Source: Arthrobacter terricola
Lineage (GTDB): Bacteria > Actinomycetota > Actinomycetes > Actinomycetales > Micrococcaceae
NCBI RefSeq assembly: GCF_004354015.1
Contig: NZ_SMRU01000025.1
Coordinates: forward strand, 30,959 to 94,958
Reading direction: 5' to 3'
DNA length: 64,000 bases
Positions 1-8,691 of this stretch are shown here, in pieces (position 1 is the first letter of the stretch; each line of letters begins with the position of its first letter). A program made the translations under genes and the position numbers. The notes under the pieces are model-generated. The model had not been told where the DNA came from and did not search any database. It saw only the letters and a program-made list of their open reading frames with translations.

Positions 1-1435
1 CGGCTGTGATGTATTCCATCCGACACCCGGCGGTGTCCTCGTAGATCACCATGGAGTCTTGCTCGTTCATGCGGGCCTCGGCAATCCGGGCATAACGTTC
101 GGCATCGTAGGTCCATGGCTGTCCGGTGGACTTCCACCCTCCACCCACTCGCTCTACAGCTCCATCAACCGCAAGGACTTTCAAGAGAAGTTCCAGCGGC
201 GTCCGGCGAAGATCCACCCGGGCCTCCAGCGCCACCGTGGACAAAGCGGAGCCAGCCTCAGCGAGGACCTGGAGGACCGTGCCCGCCTTTTCCTCCGAGG
301 GCATGGACGCCGTAGCGAAATACTGCCAAATCTCGCGGTCCTCCGTGCCGGGCAGAAGGAGGACGTCGGCGTTGGCCGCGCCACGGCCAGCGCGGCCCAC
401 TTGCTGGTAGTAAGCCACGGGCGATGACGGCGCACCGAGGTGGATGACGAAGCCCAGATCCGGTTTGTCGAACCCCATGCCCAGCGCAGAGGTGGCAACC
501 AGCGCCTTCACCTGGTTGTCCTTGAGGAGTTGCTCGGCCCGTTCACGATCCCCCGGATCAGTGCGGCCGGTATAGGACAGAACATTGTGGCCCGCCTCTG
601 ACAGCAATCGCGCGGTATCTTCCGCAGCAGACACGGTCAGGGTGTAAATGATCCCGCTGCCAGGCATGTCAGCCAAATGGGTCAGCAGCCAGCCAAGACG
701 ATCCCGCGAATCCGCAAGATTCAGTACCCCGAGCCGGAGCGATTCGCGGCCAAGGGCACCGCGAATGGTCAGCACGCCAGTGCCAAGCTGCTCCTCGATG
801 TCATGGACAACGCGGGAGTTAGCCGTGGCCGTGGTTGCGAGAACCGGGACAGCCTGCGGCAGCTGTTCGATGAGATCGGCGATTCGGCGATAGTCCGGGC
901 GGAAGTCATGACCCCAGTCCGAAATACAGTGTGCCTCGTCAATCACCAAAAGGCCGGTACGGCGAATGAGCTCCGGAAGCTGGTGCTCCCGAAACGAGGG
1001 ATTGGTGAGGCGCTCCGGCGAAACCAACAGGACATCCACCTTGTCAGCGGCAAGTTGTGCCCTGACGTCGTCCCACTCGAGCTGGTTGGCCGAATTGATG
1101 GCGACGGCCCGCACGCCGGCGCGTGCGGCTGCCGCCACTTGGTCCCGCATGAGGGCGAGAAGCGGGGAGACGATAAGGGTAGGTCCCGCTCCGCGCCTCC
1201 TCAGCAACAAAGACGAAACGAAGTAGACTGCCGACTTCCCCCAGCCTGTCCGCTGAACCACCAAGGCACGCCGCCCTGCGTCGACGAGGGCCTCGATCGC
1301 TTCATACTGCCCTTCGTGAAACTGCGCCTCCGGGTTTCCCACCAATTCCCTAAGGACTTCAAGGGCTTGCCCTTGCGTGGTGGACTGCTCCGTTATCAGA
1401 GCTGCTGGGAAGGCTGCATGCGGGGTGTTGGGCAT
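1..1435 (-). CDS. recQ: RecQ-family ATP-dependent DNA helicase (C-terminus off window)
   Basis: Reading the minus strand from the ATG at 1433-1435 gives a continuous frame to the window edge. A superfamily-2 helicase starts with QRTGWGKS (Walker A, residues 61-68), then VIDEAHCISDW with the DEAH box at about 166-169. Further on come a helicase motif V-like LVATSALGMGFDKPD and motif VI GRAGRG. The last readable residues (CRMEYIT) look like the first cysteine of the RecQ zinc-binding region. RecQ enzymes unwind 3'-to-5' in recombination and fork repair. About 478 residues are visible, so the zinc/winged-helix part is cut off. Family call is sure; which RecQ paralogue is not. Confidence 0.9.
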   Translation of the reverse strand, partial: MPNTPHAAFPAALITEQSTTQGQALEVLRELVGNPEAQFHEGQYEAIEALVDAGRRALVVQRTGWGKSAVYFVSSLLLRRRGAGPTLIVSPLLALMRDQVAAAARAGVRAVAINSANQLEWDDVRAQLAADKVDVLLVSPERLTNPSFREHQLPELIRRTGLLVIDEAHCISDWGHDFRPDYRRIADLIEQLPQAVPVLATTATANSRVVHDIEEQLGTGVLTIRGALGRESLRLGVLNLADSRDRLGWLLTHLADMPGSGIIYTLTVSAAEDTARLLSEAGHNVLSYTGRTDPGDRERAEQLLKDNQVKALVATSALGMGFDKPDLGFVIHLGAPSSPVAYYQQVGRAGRGAANADVLLLPGTEDREIWQYFATASMPSEEKAGTVLQVLAEAGSALSTVALEARVDLRRTPLELLLKVLAVDGAVERVGGGWKSTGQPWTYDAERYARIAEARMNEQDSMVIYEDTAGCRMEYITA

Positions 1436-1572
1436 GGACTCAGTATTCCAGCACCGGCAGACAGCCAGAACCCGGGACTTCATCTATGTGGACAATTCCG
1501 TGTGGCCAAGGGTTTTCCACATAGCCGGGCCTTGGCGTAGTGCGGGTGCCGCCCCACAGTAAGATTGAGCCC

Positions 1573-2991
1573 GTGACTAGCGAGCAGAACAAGACATTTG
1601 ACCTCTCGGCTTCTTTCAAGGCCTATGACGTTCGGGGGATCGTCGGCGAATCCATCACGGCCCCCATCGTCGAATCCGTCGGCGCTGCGTTCGTCGACGT
1701 CCTCGGCCTCGCGGGCGAGACAGTATTGGTGGGCGGAGATATGCGTCCGTCCTCCCCTGAATTCACCCATGCTTTCGCCGATGGCGCCGCCCGCCGCGGT
1801 GCGAATGTCCAACTCCTTGGCCTCATTTCCACGGACGAGCTCTACTACGCCTGCGGCGCCCTCAATGCAGCGGGTGCCACATTCACCGCGAGCCACAACC
1901 CGGCCGAATACAACGGCATCAAGATGTCCAAGGCCGGTGCACAGCCAATTTCCTCCGAGACTGGCCTCAAGGACATCCAGGCGCTCGCGGAGAGTTACCT
2001 CGACGAGGGCACCATCCCGGCCGCCGCTGTCCAAGGAACCATCGGCGCCCGTGACGTCCTCAAGGACTACTCCGAGTACCTGCGCAGTCTCGTCGACCTC
2101 AAGGGTTCCCGCCCCCTGAAGGTAGTGGTGGACGCCGGCAATGGCATGGCCGGCCTGACCACTCCAGCAGTCCTTGGGGACGAACTGCTTCCTGCCCTTC
2201 CGTTCGAGATTGTCCCCTTGTACTTCGAATTGGATGGTTCTTTCCCGAACCACCCCGCCAATCCCCTCGAGCCCGAAAACCTGCGCGACCTGCAGGCCGC
2301 GGTCGTCGAGCACGGTGCCGATATCGGCCTGGCCTTCGACGGGGACGCGGACCGGTGCTTCGTCATCGACGAGAAGGGCGAACCCGTTTCGCCATCTGCC
2401 ATCACGGGCATGGTGGCACGTCGGGAAATATCCCGCGCCCGCGCCGCAGGCGAAGAAACGCCTGTCATCATCCACAACCTGCTGACCTCGCGCGCTGTTC
2501 CTGAACTCGTCGCCGAGGATGGGGGCCGCGCTGTCCGGACCCGCGTTGGCCACTCCTTCATCAAGGCAGTCATGGCCGAAGAAGGCGCCGTGTTCGGCGG
2601 AGAACATTCGGCCCACTTCTACTTCCGCGATTTCTGGAACGCAGACACCGGCATGCTCGCAGCCATGCACGTACTCGCAGCGCTTGGTGAGCAGGACGGC
2701 CCGCTGTCCGAGCTCGGCCGCCAATACGAGCCCTATGTTTCCTCCGGTGAAATCAATTCCGAAATCGAAGACAAGGCCGGTGCGATTGAGCGTGTGCAGG
2801 CCGACTTCGCCGGCGAAGACATCGACGTTGACACCATGGACGGAAGCACTTTCACGGCACGGGACGGTGGCTGGTGGTTCAACCTTCGCCCCTCCAACAC
2901 CGAGCCGTTCCTGCGCTTGAATGCCGAGGCCAAGGATGTAGCCACCATGGAAAAGATCCGGGACCGCGTCCTGGCATTGGTTCGGGCTTAG
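1573..2991 (+). CDS. manB: Phosphomannomutase/phosphoglucomutase
   Basis: Alpha-D-phosphohexomutase that interconverts hexose-6-phosphate and hexose-1-phosphate, feeding GDP-mannose or other sugar nucleotides. The phosphoserine loop TASHNPAEYNG places the catalytic Ser at about residue 107. The Mg-binding loop DGDADR lies at about 256-261, followed by GGEHSAHFYFRDF (sugar recognition) and a C-terminal phosphate-binding RPSNTEP. I chose the GTG at 1573 (protein begins MTSEQNKTFDLS, 472 aa). An in-frame ATG 33 bases upstream adds an unconserved-looking stretch. No strong Shine-Dalgarno precedes the GTG, so a near-leaderless start is possible. The small downstream gene follows after 7 bases, suggesting co-transcription. 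Confidence 0.9.
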   Translation: MTSEQNKTFDLSASFKAYDVRGIVGESITAPIVESVGAAFVDVLGLAGETVLVGGDMRPSSPEFTHAFADGAARRGANVQLLGLISTDELYYACGALNAAGATFTASHNPAEYNGIKMSKAGAQPISSETGLKDIQALAESYLDEGTIPAAAVQGTIGARDVLKDYSEYLRSLVDLKGSRPLKVVVDAGNGMAGLTTPAVLGDELLPALPFEIVPLYFELDGSFPNHPANPLEPENLRDLQAAVVEHGADIGLAFDGDADRCFVIDEKGEPVSPSAITGMVARREISRARAAGEETPVIIHNLLTSRAVPELVAEDGGRAVRTRVGHSFIKAVMAEEGAVFGGEHSAHFYFRDFWNADTGMLAAMHVLAALGEQDGPLSELGRQYEPYVSSGEINSEIEDKAGAIERVQADFAGEDIDVDTMDGSTFTARDGGWWFNLRPSNTEPFLRLNAEAKDVATMEKIRDRVLALVRA

Positions 2992-2998
2992 CCCACGG

Positions 2999-3487
2999 AT
3001 GGCAGGCGTGAGTTGGCGCGATTCTGTTCCTGAAGAATCTGCGAATGATCTCGAGACCTTGCTGGGATCCGGCATTGGCACGGCCCGCGAGCACCTTGAA
3101 CAGCACGGTGGCTTCCTCCCGTTCGCCCTGACCGTCCTGAACGACGGCGAGGTGCGGCTCTTAATGGTTGCCCCCGACACATCGGATGCGGTCGACTCCA
3201 CAACCCCCACCGCGGAAACAGCGTCCGAGGCCGAATTTGACGCGGATGCCATGTTGAACGACCTCACCGAGCTGCTGCGCCAGAACCGCGAGGAATGCCG
3301 GGCGGCAGCCTTGGTCTGCGATATCACATTGCCGGAGGAAGGGTCCGATGCCATCCACGTCGCGGCCGAACACAAGGATGGATCGGTTTTCGCCGCGCTC
3401 CTCCCTTATCGGCCGAGGCCAGGCTCTCAGTGGGAGTTCGGCGACCTTACGGCGGACACCAACAAGGCCGTGGTCTGGGTGGGCTAG
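2999..3487 (+). CDS. Conserved hypothetical protein
   Basis: A 162-residue acidic soluble protein without signal peptide or membrane segment. I do not recognise a domain. It has an N-terminal region rich in Glu/Asp, a beta-strand-like stretch (ALTVLNDGEVRLLMVAP), a helical middle (LNDLTELLRQNREECRAAAL) and a C-terminal half with alternating hydrophobics ending in KAVVWVG. It follows manB by only 7 bases, which argues for one transcript, and codon use matches its neighbours, so it is very likely expressed. Function unknown. Confidence 0.75.
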   Translation: MAGVSWRDSVPEESANDLETLLGSGIGTAREHLEQHGGFLPFALTVLNDGEVRLLMVAPDTSDAVDSTTPTAETASEAEFDADAMLNDLTELLRQNREECRAAALVCDITLPEEGSDAIHVAAEHKDGSVFAALLPYRPRPGSQWEFGDLTADTNKAVVWVG

Positions 3488-3511
3488 ACTAACCCCCTTA
3501 TCCTTGATGGC

Positions 3512-3961
3512 ATGAAGATCAACGCCTTCTCGGATGTCAGCCTGCGTGCGCTCTTGGTCTTGTCCTCCGCGCCGGCAGGTGAACTCCTGACCACCCAGAA
3601 CATCGCCGACGCCGTGGGCACTCCGTACCACCACGTCAGCAAGGCTATTGTTCGACTTCGGGAACTAGGCTTGATCGACGTCGAACGCGGCCGCAACGGC
3701 GGGTCCAGGCTGAGCGCGGCCGGAAAGAAAGCCACCGTCGGCCAGATCCTGCGCAACTTGGATACCCGATCCGACCCCGCGGAATGCCAGTCTGCAAACG
3801 GCGATTGCCCGCTCATCGCGGAGTGCGGACTTCGCAGCGCCTTGGCCCGCGCGCGCGAAGCCTTCTATCAGGAACTCGACGGCGTCGTAGTCTCCTCTTT
3901 GCCAAGGCTCCGGCAAATGACGCCCGTCTTCCAAGCCATCGGGTTACGTCCCGGTTTGTAA
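3512..3961 (+). CDS. nsrR: Rrf2-family iron-sulfur regulator, NsrR type
   Basis: A 149-residue regulator with an N-terminal winged helix (MKINAFSDVSLRALLVL; recognition helix around TTQNIADAVGTPYHHVSKAI) and three cysteines arranged C-x6-C-x5-C (CQSANGDCPLIAEC), the cluster ligands of nitric-oxide-sensing Rrf2 proteins. NsrR represses NO-detoxification genes and is released when NO attacks its Fe-S cluster. The next gene is hmp, its classic target, and two palindromes sit between them. The start at 3512 has no clear Shine-Dalgarno. Confidence in NsrR rather than another Rrf2 protein rests on the cysteines plus the hmp neighbour. Confidence 0.88.
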   Translation: MKINAFSDVSLRALLVLSSAPAGELLTTQNIADAVGTPYHHVSKAIVRLRELGLIDVERGRNGGSRLSAAGKKATVGQILRNLDTRSDPAECQSANGDCPLIAECGLRSALARAREAFYQELDGVVVSSLPRLRQMTPVFQAIGLRPGL

Positions 3962-3984
3962 CATCTTCGTCGACTGGCAAAAAC

Positions 3985-4003
3985 TTTCTACAGAGTGTAG
4001 AAA
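3985..4003. promoter_or_regulatory. Perfect palindrome upstream of hmp (candidate operator 1)
   Basis: TTTCTACA-GAG-TGTAGAAA, 8-bp arms around a 3-base centre, in the nsrR-hmp spacer. Either a regulator site or part of the hmp promoter region; assignment to NsrR is inference. Confidence 0.5.
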
Positions 4004-4013
4004 TGACGTATAG

Positions 4014-4038
4014 ATACTTGCATTCCAAATACAAGTAT
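4014..4038. promoter_or_regulatory. Inverted repeat upstream of hmp (candidate NsrR operator)
   Basis: ATACTTG, 11 bases, CAAGTAT: perfect 7-bp arms, 25 bp overall, centred about 60 bp before the hmp ATG. The spacer is AT-rich, like known NsrR sites. It is the better of the two NsrR operator candidates. Confidence 0.55.
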
Positions 4039-4086
4039 TGATTCCGGTCCGCAGGTAACCAACGGGCCACTACGACAGGAGTACCT

Positions 4087-5247
4087 ATGCTCTCGGACAA
4101 GTCCTTCCCCGTCATCGAGGCCACGCTGCCGCTCGTCGGCTCCAGGATCGGCGACATCACCCCCAAGTTCTACGCCCGCCTCTTCGCCGCGCACCCCGAA
4201 CTGCTCGACGGCCTCTTCAGCCGCTCGAACCAGCGCTCCGGCGACCAGCAGCAGGCCCTCGCCGGGAGCATCGCCGCGTTTGCGAGCCACTTGGTGAACA
4301 ACCCCGGGACCTTGCCCGAGACCGTTCTGTCCCGCATCGCGCACCGCCACGCTTCACTCGGCATCACCGAGCCGCAGTACCAAGTGGTCTACGAACACCT
4401 CTTCGCCGCTATTGCCGAGGACTTGGCCGAAGTCATTACCCCCGAAATCGCCGAAGCCTGGACCGAGGTTTACTGGCTCATGGCAGACGCCTTGATCAAG
4501 CTCGAAAAAGGACTTTACGCAGCCCAGGCGAACGGCAAGATGTGGACTCCCTGGAGGGTCGCGGCGAAAACTCCAGCCGGCATCGGCTCCATGACCTTCA
4601 CCTTGGCACCCGCGGACGACACTCCGGTCACAGAAGCACTGCCCGGCCAGTACGTCAGCGTCAAGGTCACCCTCCCGGACGGCTTGCGCCAGGTCCGCCA
4701 ATACTCGCTTTCCGGCGACGCCGGCACCCGCCGCAGCTTCACCACCAAGATCGACGACGGCGGCGAGGTCTCCCCGGTGCTTCACAACACCGTGCAGGTC
4801 GGCGACATCCTTGAAATTTCCAACCCCTACGGCGAAATCGTCCTCAAGGAAGGCAACAACCCGGTCATCCTTGCCTCCGCCGGCATCGGCTGCACGCCTA
4901 CCGCATCAATCCTGCGCTCACTCGCCGAAACCGGAACGGACCGCCAGGTGCTTGTCCTTCACGCCGAGAGCACCCTGGACAGCTGGGCCCTGCGCAGCCA
5001 GATGACGGACGACGTCGAACGCTTGGACGGCGCGGAACTCCAGCTCTGGCTGGAGGAACCGCAGTCCGGTTCCAAAGCAGGGTTCATGTCGCTTCGCGAA
5101 GTGGACCTGCCCGCCGACGCCTCGCTCTACTTGTGCGGACCTCTCCCGTTCATGAAGCACATCCGCAATGAGGCCATCAACGCCGGAATCCCGGCCACGA
5201 AGATCCACTACGAAGTCTTCGGCCCGGACATCTGGCTGGCTAACTAA
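4087..5247 (+). CDS. hmp: Flavohemoprotein, nitric oxide dioxygenase
   Basis: A 386-residue Hmp that oxidises NO to nitrate using O2 and NAD(P)H. The globin domain covers about residues 1-135, with the heme-proximal His in the region ETVLSRIAHRHASLG. The FAD-binding barrel contains RQYSLSG, and the NAD-binding domain starts at ILASAGIGCTPTASIL and ends KIHYEVFGPDIW. Length is normal for the family. AGGAG lies 6 bases before the ATG. Directly downstream of nsrR and two palindromes, so probably NO-induced. A strong hairpin follows the stop. Confidence 0.95.
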   Translation: MLSDKSFPVIEATLPLVGSRIGDITPKFYARLFAAHPELLDGLFSRSNQRSGDQQQALAGSIAAFASHLVNNPGTLPETVLSRIAHRHASLGITEPQYQVVYEHLFAAIAEDLAEVITPEIAEAWTEVYWLMADALIKLEKGLYAAQANGKMWTPWRVAAKTPAGIGSMTFTLAPADDTPVTEALPGQYVSVKVTLPDGLRQVRQYSLSGDAGTRRSFTTKIDDGGEVSPVLHNTVQVGDILEISNPYGEIVLKEGNNPVILASAGIGCTPTASILRSLAETGTDRQVLVLHAESTLDSWALRSQMTDDVERLDGAELQLWLEEPQSGSKAGFMSLREVDLPADASLYLCGPLPFMKHIRNEAINAGIPATKIHYEVFGPDIWLAN

Positions 5248-5255
5248 TACAGCCC

Positions 5256-5309
5256 GTACGACGACGGTCCCGCACCCTTTCGCAAAAAGGTGCGGGACCG
5301 TCGTCGTAC
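5256..5309. terminator. Bidirectional terminator hairpin between hmp and pckG
   Basis: Perfect 21-bp arms (5256-5276 and 5289-5309) around a 12-base loop, with a short T run after the right arm. It lies between the convergent hmp (+) and pckG (-) stops, so it can end both transcripts. Confidence 0.85.
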
Positions 5310-5332
5310 TTTAACCCTAGAGGCCTGGTGGT

Positions 5333-7159
5333 CTAGGCCAGGCGGGCCTTCAGCCCTTCAAGCTCGGCCAGCAAAGCGGCCGGGATGGACTCGCCGAACT
5401 TTGCGTACCATTCCTCGATGGACGCCAGTTCGGTCTCCCACTCGGCGGCGTCGACGCGGACTGCGGCTTCCACCTCGGCGGGCGTCATGTCGAGGCCCTC
5501 GAGGTCGATCGACTCACCGGTCGGAACAAATCCGATGGGGGTCTCGACGGCGTCGGCCTTGCCTTCGAGGCGCTCGATAGCCCACTTGAGGACGCGGGAG
5601 TTGTCGCCGAAACCGGGCCACGCAAAGCCACCCTCAGCCGTGCGGCGGAACCAGTTGACCAGGAAAATCTTGGGCAGCTTGGCCGGGTTGGCCTTCGCCG
5701 ACAGGTTGACCCAGTGGTTCAGGTAGTCGCCTGCGTCGTAGCCGATGAACGGCAGCATGGCCATGGGGTCGCGACGCACAACGCCGACGGCGCCGGCTGC
5801 AGCAGCGGTGGTTTCGGAGGAGAGCGTGGAGCCCATGAAGATGCCGTTGGACCAGTCGCGGGCCTCGGTAACCAGCGGGATGGTGGTCTTGCGGCGACCG
5901 CCGAACAGGATCGCGGAAAGTTCCACGCCTTCCGGGCTGAAGTACTCTTCGGCCAGCATGTCGATCTGGTCGATCGGGGTGCAGAAGCGGGAGTTCGGGT
6001 GCGCGGCCGGCTTGCCGGACTCGGGGGTCCACTCGTTGCCCTGCCAGTCGGTCAGGTGCGCCGGCGTTTCCTCGGTCATGCCTTCCCACCAGACGCCGCC
6101 GTCGTCGGTCAGCGCGACGTTGGTGAAGATGCTGTTGCCCTTGGCGATGGCGCGCATCGCGTTCGGGTTGGTGCCCCAACCGGTACCCGGTGCGACGCCG
6201 AACAGGCCGGCTTCAGGGTTGACGGCCCGGAGTTCGCCTTCCTTGCCGAAGCGCATCCACGTGATGTCGTCGCCGAGGGTCTCGACCTTCCAGCCCTTGA
6301 TGGTGGGATCAAGGAGGGCCAGGTTGGTCTTGCCGCAAGCCGAGGGGAACGCCGCGGAGACGTAGTAGGTCTTCTGCTCGGGCGAGGTCAGCTTGAGGAT
6401 GAGCATGTGCTCTGCCAGCCAACCTTCGTCGCGCGCCATGACGGATGCGATGCGCAGCGCGTAGCACTTCTTGCCCAGGAGCGCGTTGCCGCCGTAGCCC
6501 GAACCGAAGGACCAGATGGAACGCTCTTCCGGGAAATGCACGATCCACTTGTCCGGGTTGCACGGCCAAGCCACATCTTCCTGGCCTGCTTCGAGCGGTG
6601 CGCCGAGGGAGTGCAGGGCGGGAACGAAGAACGCGTCAGTCTGGGTAATGCGGTCCAGGACGTCGCTGCCGATGCGGGCCATGATGCGCATCGAGGCAAC
6701 GACGTAGGCGGAGTCGGTAATCTCGACGCCGAACTTGGGATCCTCGGCATCCAGGTGGCCCATGACGAACGGGATGACGTACATGGTGCGGCCGCGCATC
6801 GAACCGGCGAAGAGCCCGCGAAGCTTCTTCTTCATCTCGGCCGGAGCCATCCAGTTGTTGGTGAAGCCGGCGTCGTGCTCTTTCTCGGAGCAGATGAAAG
6901 TCTGCTCTTCGACGCGGGCAACGTCCGCGGGGTCGGAGAACGCCGCGAAGGAATTCGGGAACGTCTCCGGGTTCAGCCGCTTCAGCGTTCCCGCCTCAAC
7001 GAGCTCGTCAGTCAGCTTCTTGTTTTCTGCTTCGCTGCCGTCAACCCAGTGGATGCGGTCCGGCTGTGTCAGCTCGGCTACTTCCTCGACCCAGGCCAAG
7101 AGGCGTGCGTGCGTAGTAGGTGCCTTCTCAAGCAACGGCAGTCGCGCCAGATCGCCCAT
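5333..7159 (-). CDS. pckG: Phosphoenolpyruvate carboxykinase (GTP)
   Basis: A 608-residue GTP-dependent PEPCK that converts oxaloacetate plus GTP to PEP, the entry to gluconeogenesis. The kinase P-loop SAAFPSACGKTN is intact, followed by GDDITWMRF (metal and GTP contacts), NPEAGLFGVAPGT and FGGRRKTTIPLV. Size fits the GTP class (about 600 aa) rather than the ATP class. The start MGDLARLPLLEK is preceded by GAAGGGA. It runs toward hmp. A CRP/GlxR-like site lies about 150 bp upstream, consistent with carbon-source control. Confidence 0.96.
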   Translation of the reverse strand: MGDLARLPLLEKAPTTHARLLAWVEEVAELTQPDRIHWVDGSEAENKKLTDELVEAGTLKRLNPETFPNSFAAFSDPADVARVEEQTFICSEKEHDAGFTNNWMAPAEMKKKLRGLFAGSMRGRTMYVIPFVMGHLDAEDPKFGVEITDSAYVVASMRIMARIGSDVLDRITQTDAFFVPALHSLGAPLEAGQEDVAWPCNPDKWIVHFPEERSIWSFGSGYGGNALLGKKCYALRIASVMARDEGWLAEHMLILKLTSPEQKTYYVSAAFPSACGKTNLALLDPTIKGWKVETLGDDITWMRFGKEGELRAVNPEAGLFGVAPGTGWGTNPNAMRAIAKGNSIFTNVALTDDGGVWWEGMTEETPAHLTDWQGNEWTPESGKPAAHPNSRFCTPIDQIDMLAEEYFSPEGVELSAILFGGRRKTTIPLVTEARDWSNGIFMGSTLSSETTAAAAGAVGVVRRDPMAMLPFIGYDAGDYLNHWVNLSAKANPAKLPKIFLVNWFRRTAEGGFAWPGFGDNSRVLKWAIERLEGKADAVETPIGFVPTGESIDLEGLDMTPAEVEAAVRVDAAEWETELASIEEWYAKFGESIPAALLAELEGLKARLA

Positions 7160-7307
7160 CGTAGTTCCCTTCCTCGGGTTCAGTGGTGTGTCCTAAATGC
7201 TAGGGGTCGCGGAGTAGACCAATCTGGGTTGGGACGTGGGATCTCTAGACCATTTCTGAGCAAAACCGCTAAAAATCAAGGATCTTGTGCAGAGCGGCGC
7301 CAAATTT

Positions 7308-7323
7308 AGTGACCAAGGTCACA
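7308..7323. promoter_or_regulatory. CRP/GlxR-like site upstream of pckG
   Basis: AGTGA-CCAAGG-TCACA, one base from the TGTGA-N6-TCACA consensus of CRP-family regulators, in the spacer between pckG (-) and tRNA-Arg (+). GlxR is known to act on gluconeogenic genes in related actinobacteria; binding here is inference. Confidence 0.5.
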
Positions 7324-7360
7324 TAGACCGGTATAGTTAGGGAGATTACATCCCGTCGAT

Positions 7361-7389
7361 TTGGCAGGGGCGGGGATCTCGCGTAAAGT
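7361..7389 (+). promoter_or_regulatory. Probable sigma-70-type promoter for tRNA-Arg
   Basis: TTGGCA, 17-base spacer, TAAAGT, placing the transcript start about 46 bases before the tRNA. Good spacing and a fair match to both hexamers. Confidence 0.55.
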
Positions 7390-7441
7390 TTATTGAGGTT
7401 CGAGGGGGAACGAGTTTGGAACTCTCGAGAATCGCCAAGAT

Positions 7442-7515
<74 letters not shown>

Positions 7516-7522
7516 CAAAATG

Positions 7523-7556
7523 AAAGACCCGCACCGACTTGGTGCGGGTCTTTTTT
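7523..7556 (+). terminator. Rho-independent terminator after tRNA-Arg
   Basis: 13-bp perfect arms (AAAGACCCGCACC and its complement) with loop GACTT and a run of T residues to 7556, starting 7 bases after the tRNA. Confidence 0.92.
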
Positions 7557-7754
7557 CGTTAAGTTTCGGAGTTGGCGGGGTTATCGGGGAGGGGTTATAG
7601 GACAAAACGGGCGCGGACCAAGCCCGCTCCTGACCCTGTTTGGCCCGGCCAAGACCCCAAAAGCCGGCGAGTCCCCGTGTCGCAGAGGCCTATCAAATCC
7701 AAAGAGGGTCAGGACCACGCCCGCGACAAGGCAACACCCAAGGCAAACACCCGC
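7557..7754. other. Spacer without a gene
   Basis: About 200 bases between the tRNA terminator and the stop of the minus-strand GntR gene. The only structure I see is a 10-bp inverted repeat (TCCTGACCCT at 7628-7637, its complement at 7705-7714), which may end the regulator transcript. Confidence 0.4.
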
Positions 7755-8483
7755 TCAGCTCGCGACGGCCTCGCTGATCCGGCGGCGGATTCCGTCGAAG
7801 TGGCGGTTGAGCAGCTCGGAGGCCGAGGGTTTGTCGCCCGCGGCGACGGCGGTGTAGATCTTTCGGTGCATGGCCGCGGTGGCTACCAGGTCCTCGTTGG
7901 CGGAGCCGATTTCCACGTGGATCTTCCGGTAAACCTTCCAGAAAACGCCCATGAGGTTGATGAGGAGTTCGTTGTTCAAGGGTTCGAACAGGCGACGGTG
8001 GAACTCGGCATCGGCCGCCACGAAGTTCTCGCCCTCGCCGGCAAGCTCTTCCATTTGCTTGACGCATTCCTCGATGGAGACGAGCTGCTCGGCCGTCATG
8101 ACGTCCATGGATGAGCCGATCAGGCCGGATTCGAGGGCTTGGCGCACGTCTACGAGCTGCAAAGCCTCAAGGCCCTGGTGGCGGAGGGACAAGCGGCCGC
8201 GGAACGTCAAGCCGTCGGCGAGCGCATCGAAGTTGCTGGGTGCGACGAACATGCCGAATCCATGGCGGATCTCGATTACGCCCAGCGCCTGCAGCACCTT
8301 GAGGGATTCGCGAAGGGTATTGCGTCCCACTCCCAAGGCCACGGAGAGTTCGTTTTCGGTGGGCAGCGGGTCCCCGGCTTCGAGCTCGCGCTCGAGGATC
8401 AGTTCCATAATGTCCGATTGGAGGGCCCTGAGCCGGGCCTGTGCGCTGAACCGCGCCTGCGGTACGACACCGGAAGTGGTCAT
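7755..8483 (-). CDS. GntR-family (FadR subfamily) regulator, probable NanR
   Basis: A 242-residue regulator. The N-terminal winged helix (about 15-80) contains PTENELSVALGVGRNTLRES with the typical GntR signature, and the C-terminal all-helical FadR/FCD ligand domain contains LVDVRQALESGLIG and EFHRRLFEPLNNELL. The start is the ATG at 8483, preceded by AAGGAGAG; a longer reading frame upstream lacks such a site. Divergently transcribed from the nan-type transport and catabolic operon, so it most likely senses sialic acid or its breakdown product and represses that operon. The ligand is inferred from context only. Confidence 0.87.
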   Translation of the reverse strand: MTTSGVVPQARFSAQARLRALQSDIMELILERELEAGDPLPTENELSVALGVGRNTLRESLKVLQALGVIEIRHGFGMFVAPSNFDALADGLTFRGRLSLRHQGLEALQLVDVRQALESGLIGSSMDVMTAEQLVSIEECVKQMEELAGEGENFVAADAEFHRRLFEPLNNELLINLMGVFWKVYRKIHVEIGSANEDLVATAAMHRKIYTAVAAGDKPSASELLNRHFDGIRRRISEAVAS

Positions 8484-8562
8484 GGCTCTCCTTGCAACGT
8501 GCGGTGTTAATGTTGTGGTGAGCCTACGCCCACCGCGCTTAGTCTGCTTCGCAACATACAAT

Positions 8563-8573
8563 ATCGGATGTCC
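8563..8573. promoter_or_regulatory. Half operator ATCGGATGTCC (copy near the regulator)
   Basis: An 11-base word that recurs exactly at 8692-8702 within a palindrome. It lies between the regulator and the transporter operon, about 80 bp ahead of the regulator start, where an autoregulatory site would be expected. Confidence 0.45.
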
Positions 8574-8649
8574 CATCTCCCAGATAGATGCTGGCGCCGA
8601 TTTTACGTAAACCGCTCAGGACGGGCGGCCCACGCAACCCATATCTCGC

Positions 8650-8678
8650 TTGACGACTCCATGTGACCACCCTTACAG
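8650..8678 (+). promoter_or_regulatory. Possible promoter of the nan-type operon
   Basis: TTGACG, 17 bases, TTACAG. The -35 is good, the -10 weak. The palindrome at 8692-8712 would cover the first transcribed bases, an arrangement suited to repression. Confidence 0.4.
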
Positions 8679-8691
8679 TTCTTTTACGAGC

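Noticed and set aside
1480..3375. A 631-codon open frame on the minus strand
   Set aside because: It lies antisense to manB and the next gene, whose frames carry real motifs (TASHNP, DGDADR). Long antisense frames are common in GC-rich DNA, and it has no start signal or domain.
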